Positions 1 through 5,563 of a DNA stretch of 5,563 nt are shown one piece after another. A program made the position numbers and the translations under genes. The stretch covers positions 1-5,563 of the forward strand of contig DBGM01000024.1 of NCBI GenBank assembly GCA_002295885.1, written 5' to 3'. Within the stretch, counting starts at the first letter, position 1. Each line of letters begins with the position of its first letter. This DNA comes from Phycisphaerales bacterium UBA854. GTDB taxonomy: Bacteria; Planctomycetota; Phycisphaerae; Phycisphaerales; SM1A02. The notes under the pieces are model-generated. The model had not been told where the DNA came from. It did not search any database and saw only the letters and a list, made by a program, of their open reading frames with translations.

Positions 1-714
1 CGCTACCTGACCACGCCCGACGAGCGATCGGCCCGGTTCGCGATCTGGACCGGCGGCCTGCTGGCGATCCCCTCCAGCATCCTCTTCTTCGGCCTGGGCA
101 CCCTGTTGTGGGTCTGGTACCGGACGCACCCCGAGTCCCTGGCTCCGCTGGGTGCCGTCGACCAGATTCTGCCGTGGTTCATCGTGACCCAGCTGCCCAC
201 CGGGGTGAGCGGACTCGTGATCGCGGCGATCTTCGCGGCGGCCATGAGCAGCATCGACTCGAGCATGAACTCGGTCTCGACGGCCTGGACGACCGACTTC
301 CATCGCCGCTTCCGACCGGAGCTGGACGACCGGGCGGCGCTGCGGGTTGCCCGGTGGACCACGGTCCTCTTCGGCATCGTCGGCACCGCCGCCGCGATCC
401 TCATCGCCACCCTCGACGTCCGCAGCGTGCTCGATCTGTGGTTCAAGGTGCTGGGCCTCTTCGCCAGCGGACTGTGCGGCCTGTTCATCCTGGGGATCTT
501 CACGCGGCGACCCGGAACGGTGGCCGCGATCAGCGGACTGGTCACCAGCGCCGGAGTGAACTTCGTGATCGGGACCTGGACCGACATCAACGTGCTGCTG
601 ATCGCCGGCTTCGGGATCGGGGCCTGCGTCCTGACCGGCGTGCTGGTCGGTCTGGTCCTGCCCGGGCGGGGGGACACCGAGGGCCTCACGATTGCCTCGC
701 CACCGCCGGCCTGA
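1..714 (+). CDS. Sodium:solute symporter (SSS/SLC5 family), C-terminal fragment
   Basis: Inner-membrane Na+-coupled solute importer of the SSS family; the 5' end lies outside the window and 237 residues remain, about the last 40% of a usual 500-600 residue protein. The frame is open from base 1. The fragment starts RYLTTPDERSAR, the cytoplasmic loop typical of these transporters. Hydrophobic segments follow at about residues 13-40, 69-94, 120-138, 144-168, 172-191 and 197-220. The segment FAAAMSSIDSSMNS (78-91) is the Ser-rich helix that in SSS proteins of known structure (vSGLT) carries Na+-site serines; it is followed by the usual TTDFHRRF. The tail after the last helix is short and ends in PPPA. 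The substrate cannot be read from this part; sugars, sialic acid, carboxylates or iodide-like anions are all possible in the family. It is separated by 81 nt from the desaturase gene downstream, with no evident functional link. Family assignment is secure, substrate unknown. Confidence 0.9.
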   Translation, partial: RYLTTPDERSARFAIWTGGLLAIPSSILFFGLGTLLWVWYRTHPESLAPLGAVDQILPWFIVTQLPTGVSGLVIAAIFAAAMSSIDSSMNSVSTAWTTDFHRRFRPELDDRAALRVARWTTVLFGIVGTAAAILIATLDVRSVLDLWFKVLGLFASGLCGLFILGIFTRRPGTVAAISGLVTSAGVNFVIGTWTDINVLLIAGFGIGACVLTGVLVGLVLPGRGDTEGLTIASPPPA

Positions 715-795
715 ACCCGGGCGGAGTGCTACACTTCCCCGGAAGAGAGGCCACGGGCACCACCGGCGGTCGACGACCCCGGAAGCCCCCGCACC

Positions 796-1725
796 ATGAC
801 CACGATCTCGACATCAGATTCCCTCACCCCCTCCAAACGTGGAGCACGGCTGATCGTGTTGATCTCCGTGGTGCTTCCCCCGCTCGCCCTGGTGGCGGTG
901 ATGTGGCTGGCGTGGGGCCGCGGCTTCGGGATGCTGGATCTGGCACTCTTCCTGGGCATGTACCTGATCTGCGGCCTGGGCATCACCATCGGGTTCCACC
1001 GCTACTTCAGCCACAAGTCGTTCGACTGCCCGCGGTGGGTCAAGATCATGCTGGGGGTGTTCGGATCGATGGCGGTGCAGGGGGACCTCTTCTGGTGGGT
1101 CGCCGTCCACCGGAAGCATCATCAGCACAGCGATCACGAGCACGATCCGCATTCCCCGCACGTGGGAAGCGAGAGTCGCATCAAGCGGTTCGTCCATTCC
1201 CATCTCGGATGGCTGTTCCGGATCGAAAGCCCGGACACCACGCGATACGTGCGTGATCTGATGAAGGATCCCGACCTCTGCACCATCTCCCGCCTGTTCC
1301 CGCTGTGGGTCGTGATCAGCATGGGGCTGCCGGCCCTGCTGGGCGGTCTGATCAGCGGAACCTGGATGGGCGCCCTGACCGGCTTCCTCTGGGGCGGACT
1401 GGTCCGCGTCTTCTTCGAGCATCACGTGACGTGGTCGGTCAACTCGGTCTGCCACATCTGGGGCGCACAGCCCTACGACAGTCGCGACCACAGCCGGAAC
1501 AACGTCCTGATCGGAGTCCTGGCCCTCGGAGAGGGATGGCACAACAACCACCATGCCTTCCCCACCTCCGCTCGCCACGGCCTGACCTGGTGGCAATTCG
1601 ACGCCAGCTGGATGCTCCTGAAGGCGATGTCCCTGGTCGGCATGGCGAGCAATCTGAAGACGCCCTCGGCCCAGCGAAAGCAGCGGGCCCTGGCCAGCCG
1701 ACCCACCGACGAATTCGCTTCCTGA
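796..1725 (+). CDS. Membrane fatty acid desaturase (acyl-CoA/acyl-lipid delta-9 type)
   Basis: Predicted di-iron integral-membrane enzyme that inserts a cis double bond into a saturated acyl chain, using O2 and electrons from a separate donor, so adjusting membrane fluidity. The 309-residue length fits bacterial stearoyl-CoA-desaturase-like enzymes. All histidine boxes are present: HRYFSH (68-73), HRKHHQH (105-111) and HNNHH (249-253), plus the accessory EHHVTWSVNSVCH (208-220) and DHSRNN (231-236) that characterise the delta-9 group. Membrane segments are at about 18-40, 45-65, 86-104, 167-187 and 190-207. A His/Asp-rich stretch HSDHEHDPHSPH (111-122) follows box two, as is common in the family. 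No cytochrome b5 or ferredoxin domain is fused and no reductase is adjacent, so the electron donor is elsewhere. The ATG at 796 has only a weak GGAAG (781-785) about 10 nt upstream; the N-terminus before the first helix is plausible in length. Regiospecificity is inferred from similarity only. Confidence 0.95.
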   Translation: MTTISTSDSLTPSKRGARLIVLISVVLPPLALVAVMWLAWGRGFGMLDLALFLGMYLICGLGITIGFHRYFSHKSFDCPRWVKIMLGVFGSMAVQGDLFWWVAVHRKHHQHSDHEHDPHSPHVGSESRIKRFVHSHLGWLFRIESPDTTRYVRDLMKDPDLCTISRLFPLWVVISMGLPALLGGLISGTWMGALTGFLWGGLVRVFFEHHVTWSVNSVCHIWGAQPYDSRDHSRNNVLIGVLALGEGWHNNHHAFPTSARHGLTWWQFDASWMLLKAMSLVGMASNLKTPSAQRKQRALASRPTDEFAS

Positions 1726-1767
1726 CTGCTCTGTATGGGCTGAAATCCGGTCCCGAGGCCGATTCCC

Positions 1768-1797
1768 GAGCCCCCAAGGCCGCTTCGGCCCCGGCTC
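1768..1797 (+). terminator. GC-rich two-part hairpin downstream of the desaturase gene
   Basis: GAGCC (1768-1772) pairs with GGCTC (1793-1797). Inside it, GGCCG (1778-1782) pairs with CGGCC (1786-1790) around a CTT loop, leaving an asymmetric internal loop of 5 and 2 nt. It lies about 40 nt after the desaturase stop codon and may end or protect that transcript. There is no T-run after it, so it is not a canonical intrinsic terminator, and short GC stems arise easily by chance in DNA this rich in G+C. Confidence 0.3.
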
Positions 1798-1840
1798 CCA
1801 GAAAGTAGGGACGATCTGGGTTCCCGTGGCCCCGGTCTCG

Positions 1841-1870
1841 TAGACGCAGTCTCGAAGGGGACCATATACT
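1841..1870 (+). promoter_or_regulatory. Candidate sigma70-type promoter for the small lipoprotein gene
   Basis: TATACT (1865-1870) matches the -10 consensus at five of six bases, and TAGACG (1841-1846) matches the -35 TTGACA at four of six. The 18-nt spacer is within the usual range. AT-rich hexamers of this kind are scarce in the surrounding GC-rich DNA, and the location between two genes is appropriate. A start near 1877 would leave an untranslated leader of about 120 nt before the ATG at 1996. This is inference from consensus only. Confidence 0.4.
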
Positions 1871-1876
1871 GGCCGT

Positions 1877-1995
1877 TCGGATTCCAGGAGTGCTTCGGTC
1901 CCGAAGACTCGCCCGGGTCCGGACAACAAGGGAAAGATCCCGAGGTGAACTGAGCAGTCGGATTCACCGACGGATTCCTACACGAAGGAAACACT
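1877..1995 (+). other. Possible structured 5' leader of the small lipoprotein gene
   Basis: Non-coding stretch between the candidate promoter and the lipoprotein start. It contains an inverted repeat CTTCGG-TC-CCGAAG (1893-1906), a second one GTCGG-ATTCA-CCGAC (1957-1971), and three copies of CGGATTC (1878-1884, 1959-1965, 1971-1977), the last two exactly 12 nt apart. The ribosome binding site AAGGA (1985-1989) lies 6 nt before the ATG. I recognise no riboswitch class. The repeats are short and could be chance. Confidence 0.25.
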
Positions 1996-2274
1996 ATGAC
2001 CCGCGGTACGTTCCCCATCATGTGCATCACCGTCAGCCTCCTCGGCCTCACGGGCTGCAATCCAACGGATGTCAGCGACCAGGCCCTGGCCTCGAACCTC
2101 ACACCGGAACTGAGTACGGTCGGCAGCACCAAGTCCGACGTGTTCTGGAACGACCACATCATCTACGACCTTCAGGGACGCGAACTCGGGGATGACTGGC
2201 AGTCCTTCTGGCTGATGAAGTCCCCGTCCAAGCTCAGCCCGTATCCGATCATGGACCTGTCCCAGCCGCAATAA
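1996..2274 (+). CDS. Small predicted lipoprotein of unknown function
   Basis: I do not recognise this 92-residue protein. It has a basic start (MTR), a hydrophobic stretch (about 5-19) and a lipobox LTGC with the acceptor cysteine at residue 21. The predicted mature form is therefore a lipid-anchored periplasmic or outer-membrane protein of about 72 residues. Asn22 after the Cys does not suggest inner-membrane retention by the +2 Asp rule. The mature part is polar at first (22-49), then has an aromatic-rich half with FWNDHIIYDLQG (50-61), DDWQSFWLM (66-74) and PSKLSPYPIMDL (77-88). The start is well supported by AAGGA (1985-1989) 6 nt upstream. It appears to be its own transcription unit: candidate promoter at 1841-1870 before it and a strong palindrome at 2299-2326 after it. 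I have an unverified impression of similar short W/F-rich, PSxLSPYPI-ending proteins in planctomycetes. Coding status is strong because of the lipobox, the ribosome binding site and the sequence character; the function is unknown. Confidence 0.8.
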   Translation: MTRGTFPIMCITVSLLGLTGCNPTDVSDQALASNLTPELSTVGSTKSDVFWNDHIIYDLQGRELGDDWQSFWLMKSPSKLSPYPIMDLSQPQ

Positions 2275-2298
2275 CGCCGGCAACCAGCGAACATTCCC

Positions 2299-2326
2299 CA
2301 GGGGCCGCAGCATGCTGCGGCCCCTG
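2299..2326 (+). terminator. 28-bp perfect palindrome, likely transcription terminator
   Basis: A 12-bp stem (2299-2310 with 2315-2326), almost entirely G+C, closes on the tetraloop CATG (2311-2314); there is no mismatch. It starts 24 nt after the lipoprotein stop codon, the right place for a terminator. The following bases TTGC are only slightly T-rich, so termination may rely on the very stable stem. Because the loop is self-complementary, the DNA is a full palindrome. It would therefore work for either strand and could alternatively be a binding site for a dimeric protein. Confidence 0.65.
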
Positions 2327-2465
2327 TTGCATGGACCGAAGACCGGCTCCGATCGTCGGGAGACGGCTATCATGGACAGCCAATCCTTCGGATCCCGCGC
2401 GTCCCACCGATCGGGGTCGGCGACGCGGCTCCCGGATACGATGATGCCGTCAACGGAGGCATGCA
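2327..2465 (+). promoter_or_regulatory. Upstream region of the efflux operon
   Basis: Non-coding DNA that should hold the promoter of the adaptor-permease operon. TATCAT (2368-2373) matches the -10 consensus at five of six bases, but no convincing -35 hexamer lies 16-18 nt upstream, so an alternative sigma factor or an activator is possible. A clear Shine-Dalgarno GGAGG (2455-2459) sits 6 nt before the ATG at 2466. An ATG at 2461 lies only 1 nt from it and is followed by one codon and a TGA, so it is not the start. I see no clear operator dyad for a MerR- or CopY-type regulator. Confidence 0.3.
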
Positions 2466-3899
2466 ATGAGAACGAATCGACTCCTCACGCTGGCGGCGGG
2501 CACCCTCCTGCTTCCCCTGCTCATCGGTTGCGACCGCACGACGACAGACCACGGTCACGCCGAGGATGCGTACGTCGCTCCGCCGACCAACCGGGTCGAC
2601 ATCCCGGCCGCAGTGCGTTCCAACCTTGGCATCACCTTCGCCACCGTCGAGCGGCGACGGGTCCGGGAGACGCTGCGGATACCGGGGCGGTTCGAGTACC
2701 TGCCCACGGCGATCCGCGAGTACCGGACGATGCTGCCGGGACGCGTGGAATTGCTCGTCGAGCAGTTCGAAACCGTCCGGGCCGGCACCGCCCTCTACCG
2801 TATCGACTCCCCGGCCTGGCGTGAACTGATGAAGGAAATCGCCGAGACGAAGTCGACCATCACCCAGCTGCAGGCGACGGCCCTGTCGCACGAGAATCTG
2901 TTCCTCGCCCACAAGCTCCAGGAGGAGAGCGTGCTGGAGAACGTGGTGATCTGGTCCGAACGGATCGCGACGCTCGAGACGCTCAAGAATCCCAGCAGCG
3001 AGACGAAGCGGGAGCTCGTCACCGCGCGGGCCAAGCTGTCCAAGGCCCAGAGCCGGGTGGCCCAGCTCCAGGAACTGGCCGCCGAACACCAGATCGAGCA
3101 GGACCACAACCGGGCCGCCCTCGATGCGGCCCGCGCCCATCTCGATCTGACCTTCGAGATGGCCGCGTCGCTTTCGGGTCTGCAGATCGAGGACCTGCTG
3201 GTCGTCGACCGGACCATCTCCGGCGCTCCACCGGCCTGGCTGACCATGAACACGATCGAAGTGCGGGCCCGGACCGCGGGCATCGTGGAGTCGATCGGCG
3301 TGACCAACGGCGCCTGGATCGACACCGGGGAGAACGTGGTGACCACCGTGCAGCCCGATCGGATCCGCTTCCACGCCTTCGGGCTCCAGAGCGACCTGGG
3401 CGTCCTGCGGGACGGATTGACGGCCACGATCGTGCCTCCAACCCCCACCCGGTCCGGCACCGCGATCCCCATGGACCAGACCATGGAGGGCATCGTGCAG
3501 CTCGCACCGGCCGCCAATGCGACGGACCGCACCATCGATCTCTACGTCGTGCCCGACCTGCTGGCCGAATGGGCCCGCCCCGGCGTGGCCGGTCAGCTCG
3601 AAGTGGTCATCGACGAATCCGGCGCGACGGAACTGGCGATCCCCCTCGCCGCGGTGCAGCGTGACGGACTGGTGCCGGTCATCTTCCGCCGCGCCCCGGA
3701 CAATCCGGGCCAGGCGATCCGCCTCGAGGCCGACCTGGGACTGGACGACGGACGCTGGATCGAAGTGCTCAGCGGCGTCGGCGAAGGCGACGAGATCGTG
3801 CTGGACGGCGGATTCCAGCTGATGCTCGCCACCAGCGGGACCATCCAGCAGGGCGGCCACTTCCACGCGGACGGCACCTACCACGAGGGAGAGCACTGA
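2466..3899 (+). CDS. RND efflux pump periplasmic adaptor lipoprotein (HlyD/CusB-type)
   Basis: Membrane-fusion protein that would link an inner-membrane RND permease to an outer-membrane channel. It has 477 residues, within the CusB/CzcB range. The N-terminus carries a signal with lipobox LIGC, acceptor Cys22, so the adaptor is lipid-anchored; a polar linker containing HGHAED follows. The first half of the lipoyl-like barrel-sandwich is at about 84-117 (PGRVELLVEQFETVRAGTALY). A long alpha-helical hairpin with heptad-like character spans about 119-232. The second lipoyl half is at about 265-295 (ARTAGIVESIGVTNGAWIDTGE). The beta-barrel is at about 298-380 and the membrane-proximal domain at about 388-455, including the usual GVGEGDEIVLDGGF (437-450). 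The C-terminus is His-rich, GGHFHADGTYHEGEH (463-477), suggesting metal binding by inference. The start is fixed by GGAGG 6 nt upstream. The stop is 3 nt before the permease start, so the two are cotranscribed. Substrate is uncertain: heavy-metal export is favoured. Confidence 0.9.
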   Translation: MRTNRLLTLAAGTLLLPLLIGCDRTTTDHGHAEDAYVAPPTNRVDIPAAVRSNLGITFATVERRRVRETLRIPGRFEYLPTAIREYRTMLPGRVELLVEQFETVRAGTALYRIDSPAWRELMKEIAETKSTITQLQATALSHENLFLAHKLQEESVLENVVIWSERIATLETLKNPSSETKRELVTARAKLSKAQSRVAQLQELAAEHQIEQDHNRAALDAARAHLDLTFEMAASLSGLQIEDLLVVDRTISGAPPAWLTMNTIEVRARTAGIVESIGVTNGAWIDTGENVVTTVQPDRIRFHAFGLQSDLGVLRDGLTATIVPPTPTRSGTAIPMDQTMEGIVQLAPAANATDRTIDLYVVPDLLAEWARPGVAGQLEVVIDESGATELAIPLAAVQRDGLVPVIFRRAPDNPGQAIRLEADLGLDDGRWIEVLSGVGEGDEIVLDGGFQLMLATSGTIQQGGHFHADGTYHEGEH

Positions 3900-3902
3900 G
3901 TC

Positions 3903-5563
3903 ATGCTCAAGGGCCTGATCCGCTTCTCGCTTCGGCACGCATCGCTGGTGGTGCTCGCGTCCCTGCTGCTGACGGGATACGCGGCATTGCGTCTCCCGAA
4001 CATGAGCGTGGACGTGTTCCCGGAGCTCAACGCCCCCACCGTGGTGATCATGACCGAATCGGGCGGACTCGCCGCCGACGAGGTCGAGCAGTACGTGACG
4101 TTTCCGATCGAGTCGGCCGTCAACGGCATGACCGGCGTCCGCCGGGTCCGCAGCGCCAGCGCGATCGGGCTGTCCATCATCTGGGTCGATCTCGACTGGG
4201 GGGCCGATCTCTACGACGCCCGACAACTGGTCGCCGAGCGACTCGCCACGGTGCGCGAACTGCTGCCCGACGACGTCGAGCCGTTCATCACCCCCATCAC
4301 CTCGATCGCGGGCGAGATCATGCTTGTCGCCCTGTCCTCACCCTCGGGGACGGCGACCCCGATGGAACTCCGCTCGTACGCGGAGTTCGATCTCCGGACC
4401 CGCATCCTTGCCGTGCCGGGCATCGCCCAGGCGGTGGCCATCGGGGGCGAACTGCCCGAATACCAGATCAACGTCGATCAGGAACGGCTTCGCCTTCACG
4501 GTCTCACGATCTCGGACATCGTCGAAGCTGCCGGCGGGGCCCACAGCACGGCCAGTGCGGGATACCTGCCCGATGTCGGCCACTTCGAACTCCCCATCCG
4601 GCAGCAGAGTCGCGTCACCGGCCTCGACGACATCGCCGACACCATCGTCACCTTCCACGACGGCGTGCCGGTGACGATCGGCGAGGTCGCCGACGTCCGC
4701 CTCGGACCCGCGATGAAGCGCGGCGAGGCGGCGGAGTCGGGCCGCCCCGCGGTCATCATCTCCATCCAGAAATCCCCCGGAACCAACACCCTCGCCCTGA
4801 CCGAACAGCTCGATGCCCTGTTCGATCAGATCGAACCCACGCTGCCCGCCGGCATGGAACTCAACCGCGACGTGTTCCGTCAGTCGCACTTCATCGATCG
4901 GGCCGTCGGCAACGTGACCTCGGTGCTGATCGAGGCGATCATCATCGTGACGATCGTGCTGATCCTGTTCCTCATGAACGTGCGGGCCACCGTGATCACC
5001 CTCACCGCGATCCCGGTCTCACTGGCGATCGCTCTGCTGGCGATGGACGGGATGGGCATGGGGCTGAACGTCATGGTGCTGGGCGGACTCGCGGTCGCGA
5101 TCGGGGTGCTGGTCGACGACGCGATCATCGACGTGGAGAACGTGCACCGCCGGCTGCGCCAGAACGCGGCGCGTCCCGACGGCTCGCGACGCACGGTGCT
5201 GGACGTCGTCTTCGATGCGAGCAACGAGATCCGACCCGCGATGGTCTTCGCCACGGTGATCATCGTGATGGTGTTCGTCCCGCTGCTCTTCCTCCAGGGA
5301 CTCGAAGGCCGGTTCTTCCGTCCGCTGGCGCTGACCTACATGATCTCGATCCTCGCGTCGCTGCTGGTGGCACTGACGCTGACCCCGGCGCTGTGCCGGC
5401 TGCTGCTGCGCGGACGGACCGGAGGACACGACGGCGACTCGTGGCTCGTCCGCCACCTGAAGCGGCTCTACGAACCGATCCTGCGTCGGGCCCTGGCCGT
5501 GCGACGCTGGGTGCTGGCGGGCGCGGCGGCGATCACGCTCGCGGCCCTGCTGCTGGCGGGCAC
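3903..5563 (+). CDS. RND efflux permease, CusA/CzcA-like, N-terminal 553 residues
   Basis: Inner-membrane proton-driven exporter of the resistance-nodulation-division superfamily; the window ends inside codon 554, about half of a usual protein of just over 1000 residues. TM1 is at about 12-31, followed by the conserved DVFPELNAPTV (37-47) and ADEVEQYVTFPIE (58-70). The periplasmic porter region runs to about 335. TM2 is at about 340-358, TM3 at 363-380 and TM4 at about 391-410. TM5 is at about 445-464 and TM6 at 475-498, ending LTLTPALC. A long cytoplasmic loop precedes the next helix near 537. TM4 carries D405 and D406 in VLVDDAIIDVEN, the acidic pair of the proton relay (D407/D408 in AcrB). 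The FPELNAPTV segment and the HRRLRQN after TM4 favour the heavy-metal group over the AcrB group, while the DD pair is more like drug exporters. Start ATG 3903 follows the adaptor stop by 3 nt, with GAGGGAGAG (3885-3893) inside the adaptor gene as its ribosome binding site. The substrate-binding part is mostly beyond the window, so metal specificity cannot be judged. Confidence 0.92.
   Translation, partial: MLKGLIRFSLRHASLVVLASLLLTGYAALRLPNMSVDVFPELNAPTVVIMTESGGLAADEVEQYVTFPIESAVNGMTGVRRVRSASAIGLSIIWVDLDWGADLYDARQLVAERLATVRELLPDDVEPFITPITSIAGEIMLVALSSPSGTATPMELRSYAEFDLRTRILAVPGIAQAVAIGGELPEYQINVDQERLRLHGLTISDIVEAAGGAHSTASAGYLPDVGHFELPIRQQSRVTGLDDIADTIVTFHDGVPVTIGEVADVRLGPAMKRGEAAESGRPAVIISIQKSPGTNTLALTEQLDALFDQIEPTLPAGMELNRDVFRQSHFIDRAVGNVTSVLIEAIIIVTIVLILFLMNVRATVITLTAIPVSLAIALLAMDGMGMGLNVMVLGGLAVAIGVLVDDAIIDVENVHRRLRQNAARPDGSRRTVLDVVFDASNEIRPAMVFATVIIVMVFVPLLFLQGLEGRFFRPLALTYMISILASLLVALTLTPALCRLLLRGRTGGHDGDSWLVRHLKRLYEPILRRALAVRRWVLAGAAAITLAALLLAG

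Noticed and set aside
727..735. TGCTACACT as an extended -10 promoter for the desaturase gene
   Set aside because: The hexamer TACACT matches only four of six bases and there is no -35 at a suitable distance. The desaturase promoter cannot be placed with confidence.
737..785. Nine-base direct repeat CCCCGGAAG at 737-745 and 777-785
   Set aside because: Two short copies 40 nt apart in GC-rich intergenic DNA are not enough to support a regulatory site.
108..1256. A 382-codon plus-strand frame spanning the symporter end and the desaturase start
   Set aside because: It overlaps two real genes in another frame and is rich in R, G, P and H, as expected for a frame-shifted reading of GC-rich genes.
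814..1929. A 371-codon open frame on the minus strand opposite the desaturase gene
   Set aside because: The sense strand carries a complete desaturase with all histidine boxes. The antisense translation has no recognisable motif and a composition typical of a shadow frame.
2461..2469. Two-codon ORF ATG CAA TGA overlapping the adaptor start codon
   Set aside because: Only 1 nt separates its ATG from the GGAGG, too close for efficient initiation. It is most likely a coincidence next to the true start at 2466.
2370..4226. A 618-codon open frame on the minus strand across the adaptor gene and start of the permease gene
   Set aside because: It lies opposite two strongly recognisable genes and its translation is low-complexity (G, R, D, H rich) with no domain. 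Long antisense frames are an expected by-product of GC-rich codon use.

Overview
This is a GC-rich bacterial window (roughly two-thirds G+C by eye) with every supported gene on the + strand. Diderm organisation is implied by an RND efflux pair. The style of the proteins (SSS symporter, tiny lipoprotein ending in a W/F/W...PSxLSPYPI stretch, lipoprotein adaptor with a His-rich tail) reminds me of Planctomycetota, perhaps Phycisphaerae. That is an impression from memory, not a demonstrated assignment.

Layout. 1-714: C-terminal half of a sodium:solute symporter, cut by the window edge. 796-1725: complete membrane fatty-acid desaturase with all the histidine boxes. 1726-1995: non-coding, with a GC-rich hairpin after the desaturase, a plausible sigma70-type promoter (TAGACG-18-TATACT) and a leader of about 120 nt. 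1996-2274: unrecognised 92-residue lipoprotein with a good Shine-Dalgarno. 2275-2465: non-coding, dominated by a 28-bp perfect palindrome (12-bp stem, CATG loop) that probably ends the lipoprotein transcript. 2466-3899: lipoprotein periplasmic adaptor of an RND efflux pump. 3903-5563: the first 553 residues of the inner-membrane RND permease, running off the window end.

How the genes work together. The adaptor and permease are 3 nt apart and form an operon. Together they would make the inner-membrane and periplasmic parts of a proton-driven tripartite exporter of the CusBA/CzcBA (heavy-metal) type; no outer-membrane channel is visible here. The desaturase (membrane fluidity) and the symporter (solute uptake) have no evident functional link to the pump and look like independent housekeeping units. 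The small lipoprotein, with its own promoter and terminator signals, is the least explained gene.

I see no mobile element, CRISPR array, tRNA, rRNA or phage gene. I did not find a clear novel system. The items most worth a second look are the small lipoprotein with its leader, the long palindrome, and the mixed heavy-metal/drug-type signature of the RND pair.
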